NCBI RefSeq assembly: GCF_003943815.1
Contig: NZ_RJNA01000005.1
Span: forward strand, 50,004-114,003
Reading direction: 5' to 3'
Origin: Streptococcus cristatus
Lineage (GTDB): Bacteria; Bacillota; Bacilli; Lactobacillales; Streptococcaceae
DNA length: 64,000 nucleotides
The position numbers were made by a program, and so were the translations under genes. Positions within the stretch are counted from its first letter, which is position 1. Each line of letters opens with the position of its first letter. Shown here piece after piece: positions 37,078 through 47,419 of this stretch. The notes under the pieces are model-generated. The model did no database searches. It was not told the DNA's origin and saw only the letters and a program-made list of their open reading frames with translations.

Positions 37078-38799
37078 ATGCACAAGAAAACGATTATTGA
37101 TTTTAAAGAACTGGGTCGGCGCTTGATTTTCAGCCAGCCCATCAAAGAGCTAAAAACACGCGAGTTAGCCGAAGTTAGAGAGATTCTGAAAGAGGTCGAA
37201 GACTGGCAGAAAAAAGGATTTTATGCAGTCGGCTATGTCAGCTACGAAGCCGCTCCTGCTTTTGAGGAAAAACTCCAGGTCCATAAAGCCCCTCTGCTGG
37301 GCGAGTACCTGATTTACTTTACCATTCATGACAAGGCTGATGAAGCACCATTCCCTTTGGCATACGATGAGGTAGAAATGCCGGTGCAATGGCAGAGTCT
37401 GACGACAGAGCAAGAGTATGAAAAGGCCATCGGAACCATTCACCATCATATCCGTCAAGGCGATACTTATCAGGTCAACTACACCCTGCAGCTAGGCGCA
37501 GAGCTTAATCCGCAAGACAGTTGGGCTATTTACAACCGTCTGGTCGTCGAGCAAAATGCCGCCTACAATGCCTACGTAGAGCACGATAATCAAGCAGTCT
37601 TATCCATCAGTCCTGAGCTCTTTTTCAAGGAGCACCGAGGTGAGCTGACAACACGGCCGATGAAGGGCACTACCAATCGCGGTCTGACAGTCGCTGCGGA
37701 CTTGGAGCAGGCTGCATGGCTCCGTCAGGATCCTAAAAACCGAGCGGAAAATATGATGATCGTTGATCTGCTGCGCAACGACATGAACCGCATTTCAGAG
37801 ATTGGTAGTGAACGAGTCGACCACCTCTGTCAGGTCGAGCAGTATTCCACTGTCTGGCAAATGACCTCCACCATCAAGAGCCAGCTGCGGCCCGAGATTG
37901 GCCTAGGAGAAATTTTTGATGCCCTCTTTCCGTGTGGCTCTATCACTGGTGCTCCAAAGATTTCGACCATGGCTATCATCAAGGCGACCGAAAAAGCCGC
38001 CCGCGGTGTCTACTGCGGTACAGTTGGTATCTGTCTGCCAGACCAGAGACGGATTTTCAATGTGGCCATCCGCACCATTCAGCTTGCGGCTGACAAGGCG
38101 ATTTACGGTGTTGGCGGTGGCATCACTTGGGATAGCACATGGGAATCCGAGTACATCGAAACCCAGCAAAAATCAGCTGTTCTTTATCGGAAAAATCCGC
38201 AGTTTGATCTAGTTACGACAGGGAAGGTTGAGCAAGGCCGACTGACCTTCCAAGACCAACATCTGAAGCGTCTACGAGAATCCGCCCGTTACTTTGCTTA
38301 TCCATTTGATGAGGAAAAACTGAAGGTAGAGTTGAACCAAACCTTAGCGGAACTGGATCCAAGTACGGACTACCGCCTGCGGATCTCCATCGCAAAATCT
38401 GGAAAAGTGACCTGCCAGCTAGAAAAGCTGCAAACACTCCCAGAAGCTTTCTGCAAAGCCATTCTCGTTCCACAAAATGCCGACTTACAACAGCCTTTCA
38501 CCTACTTTAAAACCAGCTATCGGCCGCATTTATCCTTGGGCCAGCAGGAGCAGATTTACTACAATGCCCAAGGGCAGCTACTAGAAAGCTCCATCGGCAA
38601 CCTAGTTCTCCAATTAGACGGCCACCTCTATACGCCACCAGTCGAGCTAGGCCTTTTGAATGGCATCTATCGCCAGCATCTCTTAGCAACAGGTCAGGCC
38701 ACAGAAAAAATTCTCAGCCTAGACGACTTGACATCAGCAGAAAAAATCTACGCCTGCAACACACTGCGAGGCCTTTATGAATTGGAAATAGATGATTGA
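37078..38799 (+). CDS. pabB: Fused aminodeoxychorismate synthase component I / 4-amino-4-deoxychorismate lyase
   Basis: 573 residues. Residues 1-380 are a chorismate-binding PabB ('HHHIRQGDTYQVNYTLQL', 'TRPMKGTTNRG', 'CGSITGAPKISTM', 'ESEYIETQQKSAV'). Residues 385-573 resemble class IV aminotransferase PabC ('FDLVTTGKVEQGRLTFQDQH' and the late 'EKIYACNTLRGLYELE'). Together they make p-aminobenzoate for folate from chorismate; the PabA glutaminase is not here. The fusion is usual in streptococci. The start is conserved with what I recall of the pneumococcal protein despite lacking a ribosome site. The TGA overlaps the first base pair of a 175-bp repeat. Confidence 0.93.
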   Translation: MHKKTIIDFKELGRRLIFSQPIKELKTRELAEVREILKEVEDWQKKGFYAVGYVSYEAAPAFEEKLQVHKAPLLGEYLIYFTIHDKADEAPFPLAYDEVEMPVQWQSLTTEQEYEKAIGTIHHHIRQGDTYQVNYTLQLGAELNPQDSWAIYNRLVVEQNAAYNAYVEHDNQAVLSISPELFFKEHRGELTTRPMKGTTNRGLTVAADLEQAAWLRQDPKNRAENMMIVDLLRNDMNRISEIGSERVDHLCQVEQYSTVWQMTSTIKSQLRPEIGLGEIFDALFPCGSITGAPKISTMAIIKATEKAARGVYCGTVGICLPDQRRIFNVAIRTIQLAADKAIYGVGGGITWDSTWESEYIETQQKSAVLYRKNPQFDLVTTGKVEQGRLTFQDQHLKRLRESARYFAYPFDEEKLKVELNQTLAELDPSTDYRLRISIAKSGKVTCQLEKLQTLPEAFCKAILVPQNADLQQPFTYFKTSYRPHLSLGQQEQIYYNAQGQLLESSIGNLVLQLDGHLYTPPVELGLLNGIYRQHLLATGQATEKILSLDDLTSAEKIYACNTLRGLYELEIDD

Positions 38800-38972
38800 G
38801 GCTGGGACAAAAGTCCTAGCCTCTCAATTGTCTTTGGATTGTCGAGCAAGACGCAGTGGTTGAGTGAGCTCTACTACGCTGATTTCATCAGCTTTTACAG
38901 CCCTACTCAACTGTGCGGAGGTGGGACGACGAAATCGAATTCTAACCAATTACCGATTTCTGTCTCACTCTC
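38798..38972 (+). repeat. 175-bp palindromic repeat, copy C
   Basis: Begins GAGGCTGGGACAAAAGTCC inside the pabBC stop codon and ends TGTCTCACTCTC followed by TTTTC. Same length and orientation relative to the upstream gene as the other copies. Together with the ABC promoter region it fills the 333-bp gap to 39132. Confidence 0.92.
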
Positions 38973-39024
38973 TTTTCTATAGGCCTCAGTCCGCTAAGAC
39001 AAGAAGTAGGCCTGCTATTTCAAG

Positions 39025-39046
39025 ATTTTAGAAATATTTTAGAAAT
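39025..39046 (+). promoter_or_regulatory. 11-bp tandem repeat upstream of the ABC operon
   Basis: ATTTTAGAAAT occurs twice in perfect tandem (39025-39035, 39036-39046), about 30 bases before a TATACT -10 (39075-39080) with no good -35. One-helical-turn spacing is typical of OmpR-class response regulator sites; the regulator at 41743-42423 is the candidate. Confidence 0.65.
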
Positions 39047-39132
39047 GCTTGATGAATACTTAATAAGTGTCCGATATACTAGGTAGTGAGGAAAGGATTT
39101 CCAAAGATAATTCAAAAAGGAGAAGTAAAACC

Positions 39133-40062
39133 ATGGAAAATATTTTAGTTTTACAAGGGGTCAGCAAAAAGTTCGGCCAGCAGCAGGCTCTGAGCGATGT
39201 CAATCTGACCATCAAAAAAGGAGATATCTACGGTCTCATCGGTAAAAACGGGGCCGGTAAAACCACTCTGATCAAAATCATGACCCAGCTGATGCATGCC
39301 AGCAACGGAACCGTGTCTCTCTTTGGTTCCAGCAATCAGGCAGAATGGACACAAGCCCTCAAGCGGGTCGGCTCGGTCATTGAAACGCCCGTTGCCCACA
39401 ACCACTTGACCGCTTACGAAAATCTCAGCTACTACTGCAAACTCCGCCAGATACCTAATGCCGAGAAGGCCATCCAAGAAACCTTGGAATACGTGAACTT
39501 AACAGATACTGGCAAGAAGGAATTCAGAGATTTTTCTCTCGGTATGAAGCAGCGTTTGGGAATTGCCATTGCCTTATTGTCTAAGCCAGATTTGATGATT
39601 CTAGACGAACCTATCAACGGACTAGATCCCGTCGGCATCAAGGAATTTCGCCAGCTTGTCCAAAAGCTCAATGAAGAGCTGGGCATGACCTTTGTTATTT
39701 CCAGTCATATCCTATCTGAGCTTTATCTAGTCGCTACGCGCTTTGGCATCATCGACCAAGGCCATATGATCAAGGAAATTTCCAAGGCTGAATTTGAAGA
39801 ACAAAGCGAAGATTATATCGTCTTGAAAACGGATCATTTGGAGGAAGCCAGCCGGCTACTCCAAGACCAATTAGGCTACCGCATCAAGGTGGTCAATGCT
39901 CTCAATGAGATCCATGTCTTTACTCACTCACATAACATCAACAATATCGTAAAAGAGTTGGTCACAGCTGACTTAGTCATTCAAGAAATCTACTATGCAC
40001 GACAAAATCTCGAAAATTTCTTTACAGATTTACTTGATCAAAACCAGGGAGGTCTATCATGA
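39133..40062 (+). CDS. ABC transporter ATP-binding protein (bacteriocin/antibiotic exporter type)
   Basis: 309 residues. Walker A 'GLIGKNGAGKTTLIK', signature 'FSLGMKQRLGIAIAL' and Walker B 'PDLMILDEPINGLDP' are all intact, followed by the H-loop 'ISSHILSEL'. The C-terminal tail matches lantibiotic-immunity/ABC-2 exporter ATPases (BcrA type). The ATG at 39133 has AAGGAG upstream; 39067 would start before the promoter -10. It overlaps the permease start by four bases. A two-component system lies convergent beyond it. Confidence 0.92.
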   Translation: MENILVLQGVSKKFGQQQALSDVNLTIKKGDIYGLIGKNGAGKTTLIKIMTQLMHASNGTVSLFGSSNQAEWTQALKRVGSVIETPVAHNHLTAYENLSYYCKLRQIPNAEKAIQETLEYVNLTDTGKKEFRDFSLGMKQRLGIAIALLSKPDLMILDEPINGLDPVGIKEFRQLVQKLNEELGMTFVISSHILSELYLVATRFGIIDQGHMIKEISKAEFEEQSEDYIVLKTDHLEEASRLLQDQLGYRIKVVNALNEIHVFTHSHNINNIVKELVTADLVIQEIYYARQNLENFFTDLLDQNQGGLS

Positions 40063-40823
40063 TTCAAACCATTCGCGCTGACTTTTACCGTCTCTTCCAC
40101 TCCAAGGGCTTTTGGATTACCGAGTTCGTTTTGCTAGCCAATATCCTGCTCGGCGTCCTCTATAAGGTTACCAGCAGATTTGGAACATCCATTGAGACGG
40201 ATGGACAAAACATCACTCAGCAAGCACCAGTAAAAATGACGGGTATCAATGCTCTTGCCCATTTCTCTGGAAATTCTGACAGTATTATATTTTTCACTCT
40301 CATTGTCGTCTGCCTCTTATTAGGTGTGGACTTGTCCCGCAAGCTTTATAAAAACAGCCTCGCTCACGGTATTTCACGGACAGAGTTCTTCCTATCTAAA
40401 ACTTTGGTCTCCTTTGTTGTCGCCATCTTCCAATTCATTCTCTTGCTAGGGCTATCCTTCATTATCGCTAGCTCTATCAACGGAATTGGAACAGCTCCAG
40501 CAGGTTTCTTTGGCCAATTTTTAGTAACCATTCTCGTCCAACTCATTGTGACCATCGCTTGGATTGGCATCGTGTCCTTCGTCCTCTATCTCAGCCATTC
40601 CATTGCTGCGGTCTTTGTTACCTATTTTATCGGAAGCGCCCTGCTTGCCTTTCCAGTCTTACTCTATCCCCATATAGAGTTGTTCCGCTATTTAACCTTA
40701 CGATTTGGAATAGAGATGGCTGCGGATCCTGCTGCTGTTTTGCAAGCTAGCTTGGTAGCGATTGGCATAGCAGTCTTCTTCCTAGGCAACAGCCTCCTCA
40801 TTTTCAAGAAAAAAGATCTCTAA
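40059..40823 (+). CDS. ABC-2-type transporter permease
   Basis: 254 residues with six membrane segments and the ABC-2 layout: a cytoplasmic N-terminus 'IRADFYRLFHSKGFWITEF', a large extracellular loop after TM1 and 'SRKLYKNSLAHGISRTEFFL', the conserved coupling stretch before TM3. It pairs with the preceding ATPase (ATGA overlap). Likely exports or removes a peptide or amphiphile from the membrane; substrate unknown. Confidence 0.88.
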   Translation: MIQTIRADFYRLFHSKGFWITEFVLLANILLGVLYKVTSRFGTSIETDGQNITQQAPVKMTGINALAHFSGNSDSIIFFTLIVVCLLLGVDLSRKLYKNSLAHGISRTEFFLSKTLVSFVVAIFQFILLLGLSFIIASSINGIGTAPAGFFGQFLVTILVQLIVTIAWIGIVSFVLYLSHSIAAVFVTYFIGSALLAFPVLLYPHIELFRYLTLRFGIEMAADPAAVLQASLVAIGIAVFFLGNSLLIFKKKDL

Positions 40824-40831
40824 AACCAAAC

Positions 40832-40866
40832 AATCAGCTAATCTTCTGACTAGCTGATTCTTTTTT
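40832..40866. terminator. Bidirectional terminator between ABC permease and histidine kinase
   Basis: AATCAGCTA and TAGCTGATT pair over nine bases with a ten-base loop, followed on the plus strand by CTTTTTT. It separates the convergent operons. Confidence 0.82.
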
Positions 40867-41740
40867 ATAAGGCCACAATCAATTCAAACCAATCGTCCTC
40901 TGCTTGAATGGTCAAGTCACCACCCAGGATTTCGACCAGCTGCTGGGTGATATAAAGGCCCAGCCCAGACGACTCCTCACTGCTGGAGAGATTTTCAGAA
41001 TAGAAGCGATTGGTTAGTTTATCCAGATGCAAAATAGGCTTCTGAACCTTATTTTTGACCTGAAAAATGACCTTTTGTCCTTCTTTTTTCAGACTGATGC
41101 TGGCTGTTTCTCGGCCATGTTTGAGGACATTGCTGAGCATGTTCTGGATGATTCGATCAAAGATGTCACTGTCCGTTTCCAAAAGCAGATTTTCAGACAG
41201 ATCCACATCTAAATCAATCCCTGCTCGCTGAAAGGCATCATAATAGGCAAAGAGTTGCTGGGTGACCAGCTGGGATAGATCTACTCGCTGCAACTTCGGT
41301 CGAATAGCTCCTTCCATCAAGCGACGGTATTCCATCAGAGCCTCCAAGCGCCTGGATACCATACCCAGATTATCCGCAATCTTTTGCAACTGCTGGTCCA
41401 TCTGGTCCTTATCAGCATCTTTGAGTAGCTGTTGCGTGTAGCCACTAGCAATGGTCAGTGGCGTTCGGATATCGTGGGCAATATTGCTGATAGCCATGTC
41501 CAAGGTTTTCTTTTCCTGCTGGGTCACAAAGGACATCTTATCAATTTCCTGAAAAAGCTGCTCCACCTCGTCAATCAGAGCCACTAGGCTCGGAGATTGA
41601 TCTCTCAAAGTCAGCCGAACCTGACTTCCTGTGCGACGTTTAGCACGGATCTGGCTGGTCAGACTACGAATCGTCAGATGATAGCGAACCAGCATGATTG
41701 ACAAGAAGAGTATGAGCACAAAGGCTATAATTAACCACAT
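40865..41740 (-). CDS. Sensor histidine kinase
   Basis: 291 residues. One membrane segment at the N-terminus (about 2-18) and a short linker give an intramembrane-sensing layout with almost no extracellular domain. The H-box 'ISNIAHDIRTPLTIASGYT' (phospho-His), N-box 'RIIQNMLSNVLKHG' and G-box 'SSGLGLYITQQLVEILGG' are present. AAGGAGG precedes the ATG at 41740; a longer start at 41776 has no site. Small kinases like this commonly work with neighbouring ABC exporters that do the sensing, matching the convergent ABC pair. It partners the regulator upstream. Confidence 0.9.
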   Translation of the reverse strand: MWLIIAFVLILFLSIMLVRYHLTIRSLTSQIRAKRRTGSQVRLTLRDQSPSLVALIDEVEQLFQEIDKMSFVTQQEKKTLDMAISNIAHDIRTPLTIASGYTQQLLKDADKDQMDQQLQKIADNLGMVSRRLEALMEYRRLMEGAIRPKLQRVDLSQLVTQQLFAYYDAFQRAGIDLDVDLSENLLLETDSDIFDRIIQNMLSNVLKHGRETASISLKKEGQKVIFQVKNKVQKPILHLDKLTNRFYSENLSSSEESSGLGLYITQQLVEILGGDLTIQAEDDWFELIVAL

Positions 41741-41742
41741 AG

Positions 41743-42423
41743 CTAATCCTCCTTGAGCCGCACGCCCAGACCCCAAATGGTCTCGATATAATCTGTCGAA
41801 CTATCCAGCTGGGCTAATTTCTTACGAAGATTGCTGAGATGGGCATTGAGCGTATTATCGCCTGGCAGATAGGTCTCCTCCCAGACCGACTCATACAGCT
41901 CCTCTTTGGTAAAAATCTTTTTAGGATGAGCCAGCAAGGTCTGGAAGATCTGAAATTCCTTTTTCCCTAGCCGCATGGACTGGTCACCAGAAGCAATTTC
42001 AAAGGTATCTGGTAGAAGGCGGATGTTTTTGATCAAGGTCTCCCCAGTAGGCTTAGGCTGAGACTGCTGATTACTTCGCAGTTGGACTGTGACACGCGCC
42101 GCCACTTCGTCTAGATTAAAAGGCTTGACAATGTAATCATTGGCACCGTCCAGCAGATACTGGCTCACGAGACTCTTTTCGCCCAGGGCGGTCAGCATGA
42201 CTACCGGCACCTGACTGGTCTTGCGAATTTCCCTCAGCACCTCGTCGCCATTTTTTCCCGGCAGCATAATATCCAGCAGAACTAAATGAATCTCTTCTTC
42301 CGCAAAAATCCGCAGTCCCTCGGTTCCAGAATAAGCTGAAAACACGACATGATCCTGCGTAAAGAGATTTTTCAAAATCTCATGAATATCATTGTTGTCT
42401 TCAATTAGTAAAAGATTGGCCAT
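41743..42423 (-). CDS. OmpR-family response regulator
   Basis: 226 residues. Receiver domain 'NLLLIEDNNDIHEIL' (acidic pocket), 'IHLVLLDIMLPGKNG' (phospho-Asp), 'VMLTALGE' (Thr) and 'DYIVKPFNLDE' (Lys). The C-terminal winged helix ends with 'DNTLNAHLSNLRKKLAQ' and 'TIWGLGVRL'. I choose the second of two adjacent ATGs (42423), which is seven bases from GGAG. Its stop lies two bases from the kinase ATG. A direct-repeat site upstream of the ABC genes is the candidate target. Confidence 0.93.
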   Translation of the reverse strand: MANLLLIEDNNDIHEILKNLFTQDHVVFSAYSGTEGLRIFAEEEIHLVLLDIMLPGKNGDEVLREIRKTSQVPVVMLTALGEKSLVSQYLLDGANDYIVKPFNLDEVAARVTVQLRSNQQSQPKPTGETLIKNIRLLPDTFEIASGDQSMRLGKKEFQIFQTLLAHPKKIFTKEELYESVWEETYLPGDNTLNAHLSNLRKKLAQLDSSTDYIETIWGLGVRLKED

Positions 42424-42505
42424 CATCACTCTCCAATAGCTTGATAAAACTAGTGTAGCAAGGATGAGCCAGCAAGTCAATCAAATATAAACGATGCAAA
42501 AGAAA

Positions 42506-42680
42506 GAGAGTGGGACAGAAATCGGTAATTCGTTAGAATTCGATTTCGTCGTCCCACCTCCGCACAGTTGAGTAGGGCTGTAAAAGCTGATGAAATCAAC
42601 GTAGTAGAGCCCACTCAACCACTGCGTCTTGTTCGACAATCCAAAGACAATTGAGAGGCTAGGACTTTTGTCCCAGCCTC
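42506..42680 (-). repeat. 175-bp palindromic repeat, copy D
   Basis: Read on the minus strand it starts GAGGCTGGGACAAAAGTCC seven bases after the GH1 stop and ends TGTCCCACTCTC followed by TTTCTTTTG. It lies between the GH1 gene and the response regulator promoter, both on the minus strand, so it could insulate them. Confidence 0.92.
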
Positions 42681-42687
42681 CTTGATG

Positions 42688-44148
<1,461 letters not shown>

Positions 44149-44321
44149 TTATCTCTTCATTTACTTATATTATACCCCAATATCCAGACCTTTACTTGTG
44201 AAATACTGCGAAACAATGATACTATTCTACTATTTAAATTAATACAAAAGATTTTCAGAGTCCCGTTTTTTAAAAAACCGTCTTTTAAGAAAAAGGCAAT
44301 TAGCCTCTCCTGAAACAAAAA

Positions 44322-44344
44322 AGAAGACCGAAAACCAGTCTTCT
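44322..44344 (-). terminator. SemiSWEET gene terminator
   Basis: AGAAGAC and GTCTTCT pair, extended by a G-T wobble, around a short loop; on the minus strand TTTTT follows. The A/T palindrome CGTTTTTTAAAAAACCG lies just beyond at 44264-44280. Confidence 0.78.
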
Positions 44345-44354
44345 CTTATTCCTC

Positions 44355-44615
44355 TTAAATCAAAGCCGTGATGGCCGTTACTAGGCCAAAAACGATACCT
44401 GGTGCATTGGCAGCTGCAAGCGGAATATCTCTTTCTTTTTTGAACAAGCCGTAGTAAACCCAAAGACTACAGTTGATTGCTGCGACGAGCGGTTGGATAA
44501 AATTCCCTTTTTGCCCCGCTAGGTTGTTCATGATTTGTGGAAAATAGGACACATACATCATTACGGACATAAAGGTTGCAACCCAACCTAAAATTTTCAT
44601 TTGTTTTTCAGACAT
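44355..44615 (-). CDS. SemiSWEET sugar transporter
   Basis: 86 residues with three membrane helices forming half a SWEET. 'GWVATFMSVMMYVSYFPQIM' is TM1 with the PQ-loop, and 'GNFIQPLVAAINCSLWVYYG' contains the (N)xQP and WxxYG signature of substrate binding. The family transports glucose or sucrose as homodimers. The ATG at 44615 has AAAGAGG upstream; 44669 would begin in the promoter. It has its own leader with an 18-bp palindrome, so it is regulated separately from spxB. Confidence 0.88.
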   Translation of the reverse strand: MSEKQMKILGWVATFMSVMMYVSYFPQIMNNLAGQKGNFIQPLVAAINCSLWVYYGLFKKERDIPLAAANAPGIVFGLVTAITALI

Positions 44616-44706
44616 TTTTAATACCTCTTTCATTTTTCGGTTATATTTTATAACGATAGTCCAAAACAATCAAGTCCTTTTATCCCTTTGTTATGAAGAT
44701 GTAAAC

Positions 44707-44724
44707 TATCACAATCTTGTGATA
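44707..44724 (-). promoter_or_regulatory. Palindromic operator candidate upstream of SemiSWEET
   Basis: TATCACAA, TC, TTGTGATA: an 18-bp site with perfect 8-bp arms about 90 bp before the SemiSWEET start, 17 bp beyond the spxB terminator. It resembles a dimeric regulator site; the binding protein is unknown. Confidence 0.6.
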
Positions 44725-44740
44725 AGTAAAAAGACAAAGA

Positions 44741-44766
44741 AAAAGATCGGATTGCTCCGATCTTTT
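44741..44766 (-). terminator. spxB terminator
   Basis: AAAAGATCGGA, TTGC, TCCGATCTTTT: a perfect 11-bp stem with a tetraloop; on the minus strand it continues TCTTTGTC. It ends spxB transcription before the SemiSWEET promoter. Confidence 0.9.
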
Positions 44767-44835
44767 CAAGTTCCGCTCTAAGAAAATCATAGAATGAAAT
44801 CTACAAACTTCAAATTTGATTTTCGATAAGAGGAA

Positions 44836-46611
44836 TTATTTGATTGCGCGTGATTGCAATCCTTCTTCTTCCAAGAAGAGGCGGAATGGTACGAGTTCTT
44901 CTGCTTCGTATTTTTCCTTGAAGGCTTTAATAGCTTCTTCTGAGTATTGTTTTGGATCCAACTCAAGTACTTCTACTGGAAGTGGACGATGTGGAGTGAT
45001 GTGAGCATCGATAACAACAGTTTTACCTTCTTTGTTCAATTTAACAGCTTCTGCAACAACTGCATCGATATCTTCGATACGGTCAACTGTAAATCCAACA
45101 GCTCCTTGAGCTTCAGCGATTTTCGCGTAGTCCGCGTTAGGGAAGTCACAACCAAACAAGTGTTTGTTTGTGTCTTCGTATTTGTCCTTGATGAAGGCAT
45201 ATTTACCATTTGAGAAGACAACGTTGATAACTGGAAGGTCGTATTGAACGTTTGTGATCACGTCTGGGTAGCACATGTTGAATGCACCGTCACCCATGAT
45301 GTTCCATACTTGGCGATCTGGATTGTCTTTCTTAGCAGCGATACCACCAGGAAGGGCAATACCCATTGTCGCAAAGAGTGGAGATGTACGCCACATGTTC
45401 TTAGGTGTCATGTGAAGGTGACGAGTAGATGTTTGAGTAGTGTCACCTACGTCGATTGAATAGATAGCGTCTTGATCAGCATGTTTGTTGATTGCATTGT
45501 AAACTTGATACAATTGCAATTCACCCTCAGTTTTACCTTCGAGTTTGTTCATGTAATCACGCCAGTTTTGGTTATTCTTAACGTTTGCACGCCACCATGG
45601 AGTAGACTCAACTGGGTTTACTTTGTCAAGGATTGCTTTCGCTGCTTGACCTGCATCACCAAGGATTGAAGCGTCAAGGGCATGGCGTTTACCAAGTTTG
45701 TAAGGGTCGATATCGACTTGGATGAATTTTTCAGTGTTCTTGAAGGCTTCGTAAACTTCAGCAAATGGGAAGTTTGAACCAAGGAAAAGAACTGTGTCTG
45801 CTTCAAAGACAACTTCGTTGGCTGGTTTCCAACCAACACGGTAAGCAGAACCTGTCAAACCTTCGTAGTTCCATTCGAAAGCTTCAAAGTTTTTACCAGT
45901 TGTGATGATTGGTGCTTTGATTTTACGTGACAATTCAGTAATCACTTCACCAGCTTTAACACCACCGTAACCAGCGTAGATAACTGGGCGTTCAGCATTG
46001 TTCAAGATTTCAACCGCTTTATCGATTTCAACTTCGTTCAAAGCAGGAGCGATAAATGAACGCTCGTAAGAACCTGAACCGTAGTATGAATTTTCGTCGA
46101 TTTCTTGGAAACCGAAGTTTACTGGAATTTCAACAACGGCTGGACCTTTTTTAGAAACTGCAGCACGGCAAGCTTCGTCAATCACTTTTGGCAATTGCTC
46201 AGCGTATGCCACACGTTTGTTGTAGACAGCAATACCGTTGTACATTGGGTTTTGGTTCAATTCTTGGAAGGCATCCATGTTGAGTTCGTTGACTGGACGT
46301 GATCCAAGGATAGCAAGGAATGGCGTGTTGTCCATAGCTGCATCGTAAACACCGTTAATCAAGTGAGTCGCACCTGGACCACCTGAACCAACTGCAACCC
46401 CGATTGAGCCGCCGAATTTAGCTTGCATCACTGCTGCAAGAGCACCTGTTTCTTCGTGGCGAACTTGCAAGAAGCGGATATCTTTGTCTTCAGCCAAAGC
46501 ATCCATCAATGAGCTGAGTGTTCCTGATGGGATACCGTAGATGGTGTCTACGCCCCATGTCTTCAATACGTTGAGCATTGCTGCAGATGCAGTAATTTTC
46601 CCTTGAGTCAT
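44836..46611 (-). CDS. spxB: Pyruvate oxidase (H2O2-forming)
   Basis: 591 residues of the TPP-dependent POX/AHAS family. The catalytic Glu lies in '[20 protein letters not shown]', the FAD domain in the middle, and the TPP-binding motif is '[20 protein letters not shown]'. It turns pyruvate, phosphate and O2 into acetyl-phosphate, CO2 and H2O2, the peroxide used by oral streptococci against competitors. CTTCAAAATT-rich leader with GGAGAG upstream of the ATG. A near-perfect cre site lies 56-70 bp upstream. The gene stands alone with a strong terminator. Confidence 0.96.
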   Translation of the reverse strand: MTQGKITASAAMLNVLKTWGVDTIYGIPSGTLSSLMDALAEDKDIRFLQVRHEETGALAAVMQAKFGGSIGVAVGSGGPGATHLINGVYDAAMDNTPFLAILGSRPVNELNMDAFQELNQNPMYNGIAVYNKRVAYAEQLPKVIDEACRAAVSKKGPAVVEIPVNFGFQEIDENSYYGSGSYERSFIAPALNEVEIDKAVEILNNAERPVIYAGYGGVKAGEVITELSRKIKAPIITTGKNFEAFEWNYEGLTGSAYRVGWKPANEVVFEADTVLFLGSNFPFAEVYEAFKNTEKFIQVDIDPYKLGKRHALDASILGDAGQAAKAILDKVNPVESTPWWRANVKNNQNWRDYMNKLEGKTEGELQLYQVYNAINKHADQDAIYSIDVGDTTQTSTRHLHMTPKNMWRTSPLFATMGIALPGGIAAKKDNPDRQVWNIMGDGAFNMCYPDVITNVQYDLPVINVVFSNGKYAFIKDKYEDTNKHLFGCDFPNADYAKIAEAQGAVGFTVDRIEDIDAVVAEAVKLNKEGKTVVIDAHITPHRPLPVEVLELDPKQYSEEAIKAFKEKYEAEELVPFRLFLEEEGLQSRAIK

Positions 46612-46666
46612 AATGATAACTCTCCTTCAAAATTAAATTATTTATCGAAAACTTTCAGATAATATA

Positions 46667-46682
46667 ATGAAAACGTTTCAAT
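46667..46682 (-). promoter_or_regulatory. CcpA cre site in the spxB promoter region
   Basis: ATGAAAACGTTTCAAT matches the cre consensus (TGWAANCGNTNWCA) with near-perfect symmetry. It overlaps the presumed promoter, next to TATATTAT. CcpA control of spxB is known in S. sanguinis and S. gordonii. The rest of the 338-bp spxB-GNAT spacer is AT-rich without other structure. Confidence 0.85.
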
Positions 46683-46897
46683 AAACTTACTCTACAAATT
46701 TATCACTTTTTCCACCGCTTGTATAAGAATATGCTCAGGAACGCTTTAGAACTATTACATAACAATTATGAGATTTTTCTGACTTTTGAAATGTATATTA
46801 TAATAGATTTCAGAAAAAGGTGAAAGTGACTCTCGCTGACCTTTGAAACTGGGGAAGATTTTAATTTGGAGCAAACTAGAAATTTAAGGGCTAAACA

Positions 46898-46906
46898 TGC
46901 TATAAT
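46898..46906 (+). promoter_or_regulatory. Extended -10 promoter of the GNAT gene
   Basis: TGCTATAAT, 44 bases before the chosen ATG at 46950. It rules out the earlier start at 46866, which would precede the transcript. No strong -35. Confidence 0.65.
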
Positions 46907-46949
46907 ATTGCTAGGTAAACGAAAATATTCCAAAACAGTAGGTGAAAAG

Positions 46950-47387
46950 ATGATCAGAGAAGCCAGTCCTAACGACCTAGATGAATTACTCCATTTGTAC
47001 CTCTCCTTGCACGAGACGGCCATTCCAGAAAAAAGTCCAACCTTACAAAAAGTCTGGCAGCGGATGGTAGAAGATCCAGACCATCATATTATAGTCAAAG
47101 TGCTTGACGGAAAGATTGTTTCTTCTTGTATTTGTGTCGTTATTCCCAATCTCACGAGAGGACTACGCCCCTACGCCTTGATCGAAAATGTCGTCACTCA
47201 TCATGACTTTAGAGGAAAGGGGTATGCTAGTGAATGCCTTGATTTTGCTAAGAAAATAGCAACCGAAGCCAATTGCTACAAAATGATGCTGCTAACGGGC
47301 TCCAAGAAAGAAAGCACCTGGGAATTTTATAAACGGGCTGGCTACAACCACCAAGATAAGAAGGCCTTTATCCAGTGGCTAGACTAA
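46950..47387 (+). CDS. GNAT-family N-acetyltransferase
   Basis: 145 residues. 'MIREASPNDLDELLHLYLSL' is the usual GNAT opening, 'YALIENVVTHHDFRGKGYAS' carries motif A (R/QxxGxG), and 'STWEFYKRAGYNHQDKKAFI' is the final strand-helix. AGGTGAAAAG precedes the ATG. Substrate unknown; the family includes PaiA- and ribosomal-type enzymes. A 175-bp repeat follows 32 bases after the stop. Confidence 0.88.
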   Translation: MIREASPNDLDELLHLYLSLHETAIPEKSPTLQKVWQRMVEDPDHHIIVKVLDGKIVSSCICVVIPNLTRGLRPYALIENVVTHHDFRGKGYASECLDFAKKIATEANCYKMMLLTGSKKESTWEFYKRAGYNHQDKKAFIQWLD

Positions 47388-47419
47388 AGCAAGCAAAAAT
47401 CTTTAATAATATAGAAAAC

